DNA of 38,884 nucleotides from Bacillota bacterium (GTDB taxonomy: Bacteria; Bacillota; Clostridia; Christensenellales; Aristaeellaceae): assembly GCA_023392515.1 (NCBI GenBank), contig JAEVYX010000070.1, forward strand, positions 1 through 38,884, written 5' to 3'. Below the pieces are notes generated by a model that was not told the DNA's origin, made no database searches, and saw only the letters and a list, made by a program, of their open reading frames with translations. The position numbers and the translations under genes are program-made. This document shows, piece by piece, positions 16,477 to 24,291 of this stretch. How positions within the stretch are numbered: the first letter of the stretch is position 1; each line of letters starts with the position of its first letter.

Positions 16477-17034
16477 ATGTCAGCAAAGAGATTTCTCAGC
16501 CTTTTGATGATCATTACATTTAGTATTCTTTCAGGCGTTGCAGCAGTTGCTGAACAACCGGCAAGAGAAAGGAAGATCGATGTGCACTTTACTGATTACG
16601 AAGATCTATATTTTTCAATACTGGATTTAACCGCTGGGCCGGAAGATGATGCACAGTTTGAGTCGCTTACGGAACCTGCGCAAGCTATGTATATTGTGGC
16701 AATACTTGATATGGAAGTGCAAAATGGCGGACTCTGCCAGTTCTTCGTCAACTGCGGCTCTGCATATGCTGCGCGGACAATAAGCAGCCTGCAAACGATT
16801 GGATTGGAACCAATGGGAATTCTGTATGAATCATTTCTGTTGGATCATCAGATCGATCCAACAGAGTTAAGTTCCTTCCAGATTGATACAGCTGAGGAAT
16901 TTATCACCCAGTATGAACGCTATCCCTTCGACGAATTCGACAATGCCTACATGGACTTGTGGGAGAGTCTGGATTTTGAAAAGGTTATGCTGCAGTATGC
17001 AAACGATCATTCTGAGGCATTCTTTCATAACTAA
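16477..17034 (+). CDS. Exported DUF4375-family protein
   Basis: A 185-residue protein from ATG 16477. Residues 1-24 (MSAKRFLSLLMIITFSILSG, then VAAVA) form a signal peptide. The mature part matches DUF4375 (DMP19-like): an acidic helix, then MEVQNGGLCQFFVNCGSAYA, then FDEFDNAYMDLWESL and a final YANDHSEAFF. In-frame ATGs at 16405 and 16432 would add an N-terminal tail of up to 24 residues before the signal core. I prefer 16477 because GGGCGG precedes it and it gives a normal signal length, but 16432 (GGGAAGTGC-ATG) is possible. The family is usually described from cytoplasmic proteins, so export is unusual. Function is unknown. A terminator follows. Confidence 0.75.
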   Translation: MSAKRFLSLLMIITFSILSGVAAVAEQPARERKIDVHFTDYEDLYFSILDLTAGPEDDAQFESLTEPAQAMYIVAILDMEVQNGGLCQFFVNCGSAYAARTISSLQTIGLEPMGILYESFLLDHQIDPTELSSFQIDTAEEFITQYERYPFDEFDNAYMDLWESLDFEKVMLQYANDHSEAFFHN

Positions 17035-17112
17035 TCATAGCTTTTGTGCGAGTAATCGAATGTATAGCACACGCCGTGTAATATTGTGCTGGAGTGCGCC
17101 CAAGGCAAAACG

Positions 17113-17244
17113 CATAACCAATGTCGTATTAGACAAATAAATGGTCTCGAACCCCTTGACTATACTGGGTTTCGAGATTTTTTTATGCCTCAATTTATAG
17201 TATAAAATGGATGGAAAAAATACTTTGATCCAAATGAGAACCAA
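17113..17244 (-). repeat. Decayed relic of a tRNA-flank / integrase-tail segment
   Basis: This stretch aligns with 20-140, including the terminator hairpin. On the minus strand it reads PSILYYKLRHKKISKPSIVK-GF, against ASILYHQNECKKAPKPSKIK-GF from the first copy. Both copies continue through ATGG...GTA(C/T)AAAATGGA-type sequence. The copies are clearly related but diverged, and this one has no recognisable tRNA acceptor end. I infer a relic of an old integration or duplication. Confidence 0.5.
17145..17184 (+). terminator. Intrinsic terminator after the DUF4375 gene
   Basis: An 11-bp stem with one mismatch (17145-17155 with 17167-17177) and an 11-base loop, followed by seven T residues (17178-17184). 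It resembles the tRNA terminator at 37-78. Confidence 0.85.
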
Positions 17245-17486
17245 GAAAAATTTGATTTTTGTAGAATAAAACTGGTCTGCCTCCCATTTGCGTTCATATT
17301 TAATATGATATATAACTAAAAGCCATGTAGAACAAGGTGCTTAACCAGTAAAATGTTATTTCCATGCAGGAACAATTATCGGCTGCCTCAAAGCGTAAGG
17401 ATCGCGGCAAGGAAGCTCTTTTTGTGATAAAGATAACGGGCGAAACATGCCTTGTTTGCCTTGCTTTAGTTAATTCTCTTCATTTT

Positions 17487-17515
17487 TTGCCGACATATGT
17501 ATTAAATGATAAAAT
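17487..17515 (+). promoter_or_regulatory. Promoter of the alcohol dehydrogenase/c-di-GMP operon
   Basis: TTGCCG (17487-17492), a 17-base spacer and TAAAAT (17510-17515) fit a sigma-A promoter, with the start codon about 60 bases downstream. Between 17245 and 17486 I see no gene. Confidence 0.5.
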
Positions 17516-17583
17516 ACTTTTCCCATCAGCCAGAAAGTACAAAAGGCGCTCATGATATTAATGTATCGGAGGTGCAAGGTCAA

Positions 17584-18756
17584 ATGAGTTTCACGATGGA
17601 ATTGAGAAAGTTTGTTGCACCGGAAATCATCACGGGTTTGGACGCACGTCTTATTGTGGGGCGGTACATTGCTCACTTTGCATCAAAAAAGCCAATGGTT
17701 GTCACAGATAAGAACCTCTTGGAAATGCCTTGGTTTTCCGGTATTCTGCAGTCGGTTGCAAAAAATTGTGAAAGTTATGTCCTTTTCAACAATATTACAT
17801 CCAACCCCCGGGACAGTGAGGTAATGATGGGGGCATCCCTATTCCTGGCCGAAAAGTGCGATTTAATTATTGCCGTTGGCGGCGGAAGTCCCATTGATTG
17901 TGCCAAAGGCATCAGTATCGTATCCACAAACGGCGGCGATATTCTGGATTATGAAGGGGTAGACGAAATCAATCTTCCCGGCCCGCCCTTGATCTGCATT
18001 CCCTCTACAGCGGGTGCCTCGGCCGATGTCTCCCAATTCGCCATCATTCGGGATTCGGAACATCTCCTCAAAAAGGCAATCATCAGCAAAAAGGCTGTTC
18101 CTGATCTGGCACTTGTAGATCCTGTCCCCTTGATGACAATGGACAGAAATCTGACAGCCTGCACGGGCATGGATGCACTGACCCATGCCATTGAAGCGTA
18201 TGTATCCAATGCCCATTCCCAATTGACCAATGTGCATGCGCTGGAATCCATTCATCTGATTAACACTTCCATTGAGGCGGCTCTGGATTCGGACAGAAGC
18301 ATAGAAACCATGTATCAGATGATGCTGGGATCACTCCATGCCGGGTTGGCCTTTTCCAATGCGAGCCTTGGCGCTGTTCATGCCATGGCCCACAGTCTTG
18401 GCGGAATGTTGGACCTGCCCCACGGGGAATGCAACAGCATTCTGCTGGAGCATGTGATAGCCTTGAATTTTGATTCCGCCATAGATAAATACAGGGATAT
18501 CGCGTCGCAAATGGACTTGGATGTATTGGAGGCAGATGATGCCCAGGTCAAGGAATTGCTGACCGGCCATATCAAAGAGCTTCGTATGCGTTTAGGCATC
18601 AAGGATTATGCCATTATAGACACATTGAACGACAGCCTGCTTGACCGGCTGGCAGACGGAGCCTTATCTGATCCCTGCCTTGTCACGAACCCAAGGCCCA
18701 TTACCAGAGAAGAGGTAAAGAACATCTATGGAAGAATACTTAAAGAAAAAAAATAA
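17584..18756 (+). CDS. Iron-containing alcohol dehydrogenase (group III)
   Basis: A 390-residue enzyme that interconverts alcohols and aldehydes/ketones with NAD(P)(H). ATG 17584 follows GGAGGTGCAAGGTCAA; the longer frame from 17506 has no ribosome site. The nucleotide motif GGGSPIDCAKG is at 99-109. The metal ligands line up with FucO: Asp197 and His201 (GMDALTHAIEAY), His266 and His280 (GAVHAMAHSLGGMLDLPHGE). The alcohol substrate cannot be named. Its last 29 bases overlap the start of a PAS-GGDEF-HD-GYP gene, so the two are surely cotranscribed and perhaps translationally coupled. Confidence 0.93.
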   Translation: MSFTMELRKFVAPEIITGLDARLIVGRYIAHFASKKPMVVTDKNLLEMPWFSGILQSVAKNCESYVLFNNITSNPRDSEVMMGASLFLAEKCDLIIAVGGGSPIDCAKGISIVSTNGGDILDYEGVDEINLPGPPLICIPSTAGASADVSQFAIIRDSEHLLKKAIISKKAVPDLALVDPVPLMTMDRNLTACTGMDALTHAIEAYVSNAHSQLTNVHALESIHLINTSIEAALDSDRSIETMYQMMLGSLHAGLAFSNASLGAVHAMAHSLGGMLDLPHGECNSILLEHVIALNFDSAIDKYRDIASQMDLDVLEADDAQVKELLTGHIKELRMRLGIKDYAIIDTLNDSLLDRLADGALSDPCLVTNPRPITREEVKNIYGRILKEKK

Positions 18757-20224
18757 GAAAGCCTTTACCCGGGATGCCATTATTGGTTTGGGTGAGGATT
18801 CTTTTAAGAAAAATTATTACCCTGAACTGCAGGAGAAAATCATACACCTGGAGCAAATCAACGCCAGAAACGAAGCGTTGATTTCTACCATTCCGGATAT
18901 TCTGCTGGTAAGCAACAACAATGGCGAAATTACCCCCGTCTCCTCATCCGTAAAGAGGCTGGAACCACCCATGGATGAATTGATTGGCGATCCTCAAATG
19001 ATGGATATTTTGCAGGGGGCCGTAAAAGAAGCTGTCCGCAGCGGCTCTTTTGAGGCCAAGGAGTTTCAGCTGGTTAAAGACGATCTGGTTTTCTACTTTG
19101 AGGCACGACTTCATCGTGCCGAAACAAACGAGATCCTGATCATGATCCGGGACATGACACAGAGAATTGCTTTGGAGCGTCAGCTGATTGAGCTTGTGGA
19201 GCGGGACAGCCTGACAAAGCTGTACAGCCGCAGAAGCTTTGAAGAAAGAATGAGCCTGTACAATGGCAGGGAGCATTCAAAAATCGCCATGGTTTCCATT
19301 GATGTAAACGGACTGAAATTCATCAATGATACATTGGGTCATTTGGCTGGCGACCGGATGATTGTAGCTGCCGCTGATGTCGTTTTTCAAGTGTTTGGAG
19401 AGCATGGGCATGTGGCGCGCATAGGCGGGGATGAATTTGGCGTCATTCTGGACCATGTGGAAGAAAACCAGGTGGAATCCATGATTGGTCAGCTCAACGC
19501 CAAGGTGGAACAATACAACACTTCCAGCATCAATGAAAGCCTGTCCCTGGCCTATGGCTACTCCTACCACAGAAGCGGAACTGCCAACATGGAACTCATG
19601 TTTCAGGAAGCCGACAATAACATGTATCAGAACAAGCTGCTGAAGAAGGAAAGCATACGCAGTGCTTTTGTGAGTACCTTCATGAAGGCTTTGGAGGCTA
19701 AGGATTATATTGTAGAAGGCCATGTCTCACGCATGGAAGAACTTTCTCTGCTGCTGGGCGGTGCGCTGTCGCTCCACCAGGACAGAATGGACCGGCTGAT
19801 TCTGCTGACAAAATTTCATGATATCGGAAAGATTGGTATTCCCGACAGTATTCTGAAAAAACCCGCCCCATTGACCGAGGCGGAATGGAAAGTGATGCGG
19901 ACACATGCTTCCATCGGTGAGAGAATCGCGTTGGAGGCAGCCGATATCAAGGATATTGCCCACTTGATTTTAAAGCATCATGAACGGTGGGATGGCGCCG
20001 GCTATCCACTGGGATTGAAAAATGAAGAGATACCAATCGAGTGCCGGATTCTGGCCATTGCCGATGCCTATGATGCCATGACAAACGACAGGCCCTACCG
20101 CGCCGCGATACCGCCTTTCAAGGCCGTAGCAGAAATTGAAAGATGCAGCGGCACCCAGTTTGACCCTCAGCTGGTATCAATCTTCTCAAGCATCATCAAG
20201 CAAACCATGTATAGGAGCATGTAG
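18728..20224 (+). CDS. PAS-GGDEF-HD-GYP cyclic-di-GMP protein
   Basis: A 498-residue soluble protein with no membrane segments. Residues 45-150 look like a PAS sensor (ISTIPDILLVSNNNGEI, IMIRDMTQRI). Residues 155-305 form a GGDEF diguanylate cyclase domain with an intact RIGGDEFG at 231-238 and the DVNGLKFINDTLGHLAGD substrate motif (192-209). The five residues before the motif lack the RxxD inhibitory site. Residues 315-498 are an HD-GYP phosphodiesterase with HD at 364-365 and HHERWDGAGYP at 417-427. Both activities appear intact, so it may make or break c-di-GMP depending on the PAS input. Its start overlaps the alcohol dehydrogenase gene by 29 bases; GAGG lies 12 bases upstream of the ATG. 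Confidence 0.93.
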   Translation: MEEYLKKKNKKAFTRDAIIGLGEDSFKKNYYPELQEKIIHLEQINARNEALISTIPDILLVSNNNGEITPVSSSVKRLEPPMDELIGDPQMMDILQGAVKEAVRSGSFEAKEFQLVKDDLVFYFEARLHRAETNEILIMIRDMTQRIALERQLIELVERDSLTKLYSRRSFEERMSLYNGREHSKIAMVSIDVNGLKFINDTLGHLAGDRMIVAAADVVFQVFGEHGHVARIGGDEFGVILDHVEENQVESMIGQLNAKVEQYNTSSINESLSLAYGYSYHRSGTANMELMFQEADNNMYQNKLLKKESIRSAFVSTFMKALEAKDYIVEGHVSRMEELSLLLGGALSLHQDRMDRLILLTKFHDIGKIGIPDSILKKPAPLTEAEWKVMRTHASIGERIALEAADIKDIAHLILKHHERWDGAGYPLGLKNEEIPIECRILAIADAYDAMTNDRPYRAAIPPFKAVAEIERCSGTQFDPQLVSIFSSIIKQTMYRSM

Positions 20225-20297
20225 CGCACTTGGATAGCGCAGCACGCTTTTTACACCTTGGCTGCTCACACATAAATCGGTGCATACTCGTTTCAAT

Positions 20298-20324
20298 AAG
20301 GGCTGAAAATGCAACAGCCCTTTT
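20298..20324 (+). terminator. Intrinsic terminator
   Basis: AAGGGCTG (20298-20305) pairs with CAGCCCTT (20315-20322), then TTTT. It follows the c-di-GMP gene by about 75 bases. The rest of 20325-20608 holds no gene I can support; TATAAT-like sequence near 20450 could be a -10 for the kinase. Confidence 0.7.
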
Positions 20325-20608
20325 ATGATACCCTTCTCCCTCTTTGCCAAGGGGATGCCAGGCCGTGCTTCCCCTCTCCACCTAATCTATCAATTTTTAA
20401 AGGCCCGCGCGATTAGAGATAGATTTGTTCGCATGGCTATGATATAATTTCGATAAAATACATGATGTGTTTTAGGAAAAATATACCATTTAGAACGCAT
20501 ATGCTAATCACCCCTGTGCAAATCAACATTCAATATGCACAAAGGAAGCCGGAATATCAGAAAGGAGATCATGTTCTGTTCATTTTAATTGCAAAAGGGG
20601 GCACATGA

Positions 20609-23473
20609 ATGGATAGGAATACCGTATCCATCTTGCACTTTGATGATTACCAACTAATCTTCAACTTGATTGACGAAGGAATCTGCACGATTGAAAAAAT
20701 GGATGCCAAGCCAGACGAACCGATTGATTTTCGTTACATTCATACAAATCCGGCGTTTAAAAAAATTACAGGGCTCATTGGCATAGTTGGAAAAACCATG
20801 CGTGAAGTGCTGCCGGATATCAGCGACAGTATCATGCAGGTGTATGACAACGTCATCAAAACCGGGCAGCCGGTGCGGTTTGAAGCCTATGAAAAATCCC
20901 TTGACCTGTGGTTCAGCGCCTATGTCGTTCCCATTGGTGAAGTTGAGCTAAAAAGGATTGCTGTCATATTCAACGATATCAGCGTGATTAAAAGGCTAGA
21001 ACTTACATTGCGTGAAAATTACGCTTGCAAAGAATTCCTTCTCAAGCTGAGCGATGCAATACGCTCCATTTCAGATCCCGCGCAGATCCAAATGACAGCC
21101 TGCCGCGTGCTGGGTGAATACATTGGCGCAAGCCGTGTGCTGTACGGGGATGTCATCAATGAAAAAGAGGTCGTTATCAGCCATGATTATGCAGACGGTG
21201 TTCTCTCCCTTGCGGCCCATTTGAATATAAAAGACTTCAGCCAGTTTACTGTTGATACCTATATTTCCGGAAAGCCGGTTGTCATTCATAATATATATAC
21301 CGATACGCGCCTGACTGAAGACGAGCGCAACGCTTTCAAATCCATTCAAGCAGCCGCAAACATCGGCCTTGGATTGGTGAAAAACGGAAAATGGGCAGCG
21401 GTATTCGGCGTACATCAAAGCCAGCCCAGGAACTGGACCCCATTGGAAATATACTTAATACAAGAAACAGCCGAACGCACCTGGGCAGCGGTAGAACGCG
21501 CCAAAGCGGAGGCTGAAAAGGAACGGCTGTTGACCCAGGTTTTTGATGAACGCGAGAGGCTGCGGGCTGTTATAAGAAGCATCGATGACGAGTTGTGGAT
21601 TACCGACGCCAAGGGATATATCACGCTGATGAACCCGGCTGCCCAAAGAGCCCAGGGCTTGCCAGCAGGCAAAAAGTCAATATCCGAAATTGTTGATCTG
21701 CTGGAGATAATGGAGCCTAACGGATCCCCCCGCCAACGGGAAAACGCGCCTTTGCTCAGGTCACTTAAAGGTGAAACGGTCTGCGGCGAGGAAATCATTC
21801 GCCACTTTACTACCGGCGAACCGCGGTACCGCCAGTTCAACTGTGCACCTATCCGGGACCAGCTTGGAAATATTGCAGGGTCTGTGGCAGTATCCAGGGA
21901 TATCACCGAGGCAAAACGGGCCGAGCGGGAGATGAAGGAAAGCGAAGCGAGAGCTCTTAAAGTTATTGAAACCGAACGCCGTAGGCTTTATAACATGTTT
22001 GATCGGCTGCCGGCAATGATTTGCCTGATCACCACCGATTATCATGTTGCCTTTGCCAACCAGGCATTCCGGGAGAGGTTCGGTGAATCTCACGGCAGGC
22101 ACTGCTACGAGTATTGCATGGGAAAACTGGATAGCCCATGCGAGTTTTGTGAAGCCTTCCAGGTGTTTAAGACATTAAAACCGCACCATTGGGAAATTGC
22201 CACCCCGGATGGCAGTGTGCTTGATATTTACGACCATCCTTTTACAGACGCGGACGGATCACCCCTGGTTCTGGAAATGGCGCTGGATATCACCCAGCGC
22301 AAGCAAGCCGAGAAAGGGCTGCGAGAAAGCGAATACCGTGCCACTGAACTGGTAAGGGAGCTTGAAGAAGCAGATAAAAACAAGAATCATTACATCAGCG
22401 TTCTGTCCCATGAACTTCGCAACCCACTTGCCGCAATTTCAGTCGGCCTCTCGGTGCTGGAGGTTTCCGGCGATGAGCAGCAAATCGAAAGTGCAAAGGA
22501 AATCATGAAGCGCCAGGTTAACCAACTGTGCAAACTGGTTGACGACCTGCTCGATCTGACACGCATCACCCAAAACAGGATCAAGCTGAGAAAGGAAATC
22601 ATCCTTCTCAATGAAATCGTTAGGGATGCTGTGAAAGACATCAAACCTGAGTTTGCTAAAAAAGGCGTAAAGATTTGGGAAAAAGAATTGGACAGGGCTA
22701 TCATATTGAGCGCAGACCCCATCCGAATATCGCAATGTGTGGGAAACCTATTGCGCAATGCGCTAAAGTTTACGCCAGAAAAAGGAAACGTATGGGTATC
22801 GCTCAAACAGGAAAAAGGCGAAGCTGTCTTAAGCGTAGAGGACGATGGAATCGGCATCAACCCCGAAATACTTGCGGAATTGTTCACGCCTTTTACCCAG
22901 GCGGATGCGTCGCTGGACAGGTATGACAACAATGGGCTCGGCCTTGGACTTTCCATCGTTAAGGGCATTATTGAAATGCACGGCGGCAGCGTTTCGGCAG
23001 CCAGCGATGGGTTGGGAAAAGGCGCTTCGTTTACAATACGCCTGCCTGTTAGTACAGGTATTGATGAAATGCAGCGTCATGCAACTATTCCGAAAGCCGG
23101 CCGGGCTTTTAGGATACTGTTCATTGAGGACAACAAGGACCTGGCTGAATTGCTAAGCTCCGCCGTAAGCATGCTGGGCCATGAAGTGTATGCCGCTTAT
23201 GACGGCCTGGAAGGCATAGCAAAGGCAAGGGATATGCAACCGGATGTTATTTTCTGCGATATCGGCCTCCCCGGAAAAAGCGGATATAAGGTGGCCAAAA
23301 CCATAAGAGAAGACGGCAAACTGAAAAGCACTTATCTTGTTGCCTTGACAGGTTACGCATCGGAGTATGATATAGAACATGCAAAGGAGAGCGGATTTGA
23401 CAGACACCTTGCCAAGCCGGTAAATGCAGGGGATATAGAAATTGTTCTCAGCGAAGCCCTTTCCAGACAGTAA
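20609..23473 (+). CDS. Hybrid sensor histidine kinase, PAS-GAF-PAS-PAS-HisKA-HATPase-REC
   Basis: A 954-residue soluble kinase; no transmembrane segment is seen, so it senses a cytoplasmic signal. AAAGGGGG precedes ATG 20609. In order: PAS (~15-130), GAF (~145-295), PAS (~315-440), PAS (~458-565) with the Cys set CYEYCMGKLDSPCEFCEAF, HisKA with His601 (VLSHELRNPLAAI), HATPase with the N-box Asn717 (NLLRNALKFTP), DDGIGI and GLGLGLSIV, and a C-terminal receiver with Asp884 (FCDIGLPG) and Lys936. All catalytic residues are present. No separate response regulator or histidine phosphotransfer gene is adjacent. It follows the c-di-GMP gene after a terminator, so it is a separate unit. Confidence 0.95.
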   Translation: MDRNTVSILHFDDYQLIFNLIDEGICTIEKMDAKPDEPIDFRYIHTNPAFKKITGLIGIVGKTMREVLPDISDSIMQVYDNVIKTGQPVRFEAYEKSLDLWFSAYVVPIGEVELKRIAVIFNDISVIKRLELTLRENYACKEFLLKLSDAIRSISDPAQIQMTACRVLGEYIGASRVLYGDVINEKEVVISHDYADGVLSLAAHLNIKDFSQFTVDTYISGKPVVIHNIYTDTRLTEDERNAFKSIQAAANIGLGLVKNGKWAAVFGVHQSQPRNWTPLEIYLIQETAERTWAAVERAKAEAEKERLLTQVFDERERLRAVIRSIDDELWITDAKGYITLMNPAAQRAQGLPAGKKSISEIVDLLEIMEPNGSPRQRENAPLLRSLKGETVCGEEIIRHFTTGEPRYRQFNCAPIRDQLGNIAGSVAVSRDITEAKRAEREMKESEARALKVIETERRRLYNMFDRLPAMICLITTDYHVAFANQAFRERFGESHGRHCYEYCMGKLDSPCEFCEAFQVFKTLKPHHWEIATPDGSVLDIYDHPFTDADGSPLVLEMALDITQRKQAEKGLRESEYRATELVRELEEADKNKNHYISVLSHELRNPLAAISVGLSVLEVSGDEQQIESAKEIMKRQVNQLCKLVDDLLDLTRITQNRIKLRKEIILLNEIVRDAVKDIKPEFAKKGVKIWEKELDRAIILSADPIRISQCVGNLLRNALKFTPEKGNVWVSLKQEKGEAVLSVEDDGIGINPEILAELFTPFTQADASLDRYDNNGLGLGLSIVKGIIEMHGGSVSAASDGLGKGASFTIRLPVSTGIDEMQRHATIPKAGRAFRILFIEDNKDLAELLSSAVSMLGHEVYAAYDGLEGIAKARDMQPDVIFCDIGLPGKSGYKVAKTIREDGKLKSTYLVALTGYASEYDIEHAKESGFDRHLAKPVNAGDIEIVLSEALSRQ

Positions 23474-23586
23474 AAAGCTTTCATACGCTGCCATACCAGC
23501 TTGGTTTGGCTGACCGCTTCAAAACATATCCAGCCGATTTGAGTATCATCGAAATTGACTAGCGGTGATGGCTATTTACAGCAAAC

Positions 23587-23618
23587 AAAAAAGAGAGGTT
23601 GCTTTCCCTCTCTTTTTT
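23587..23618. terminator. Bidirectional intrinsic terminator
   Basis: A 12-bp perfect stem with A6 and T6 arms (23587-23598 with 23607-23618) lies between two convergent genes and can serve both. Confidence 0.9.
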
Positions 23619-23637
23619 GTGATGAATAGGTTATTGC

Positions 23638-24177
23638 TTATTCCTCAAGGAGGTACAGGGAGCCTGCGATTTCAAAGGGCATGGTTCCCATAGCTTCTGC
23701 GGCCGCGGTATCCGTGGGGATAAAGACAAGGGAGAGGAACATGCCTTCTTGAACTTCCGTTATCAGGCATGCGGAATTGTTTTGCGCAATTGAATAGCCG
23801 ATATATTCAATGCTGTTAATGACAGCCTTGGAAAGATCGGTAATCCCTTCGGTAGCAGCCAGCGCTTCATAAGTGCTATCCATTGTCTGCCCTTCTGTTT
23901 GGGCGCACAAAACCTGCAATGTCACGGTGCCGTCAGGGTTGGCGCATTGATAAACCAATCCCTGGGCAGCCAGTTCCTCAGTAACTTCAGCGGCGGTCCA
24001 GTCGGCCGGAACAAGCATGCCAATAGCTGCAGGCTCAATTTTCAGTTCAGCACCTTCAAAGGTAACCTCGATATCGATAGCGGTTGGTTCTGCGTTTTGC
24101 TGCGCTGCTTCACACAATGCGCTGACGGAGAACATGCAAATAACCAGGGTCATAATAAGGGCAATCAGTTTCTTCAT
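23638..24177 (-). CDS. Small exported protein of unknown function
   Basis: A 179-residue protein. I use ATG 24177, which begins a clear signal peptide (MKKLIALIMTLVICMFSVSA, cleavage after LCEA or nearby) and has AAAGGA upstream; the in-frame start at 24252 would bury it. The mature part is acidic and alanine-rich, with segments such as IGMLVPADWTAAEVTEELAA and INSIEYIGYSIAQNNSACLI. The pattern of a predicted small alpha/beta domain and a short LYLLEE end does not match a family I know. It lies next to, and in the same direction as, the MalT-like regulator gene upstream (115 bases). Confidence 0.8.
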   Translation of the reverse strand: MKKLIALIMTLVICMFSVSALCEAAQQNAEPTAIDIEVTFEGAELKIEPAAIGMLVPADWTAAEVTEELAAQGLVYQCANPDGTVTLQVLCAQTEGQTMDSTYEALAATEGITDLSKAVINSIEYIGYSIAQNNSACLITEVQEGMFLSLVFIPTDTAAAEAMGTMPFEIAGSLYLLEE

Positions 24178-24291
24178 AAAGGGTACACGTCCTTTCTCAA
24201 GCGGCTTTTTCGCCGCTCGAAGCATTGTAGCACTTCCCTTTTCTCCGCACACTGTACCAAAGTACAGGATTGCCCGCCAGACAAGCCTGCT

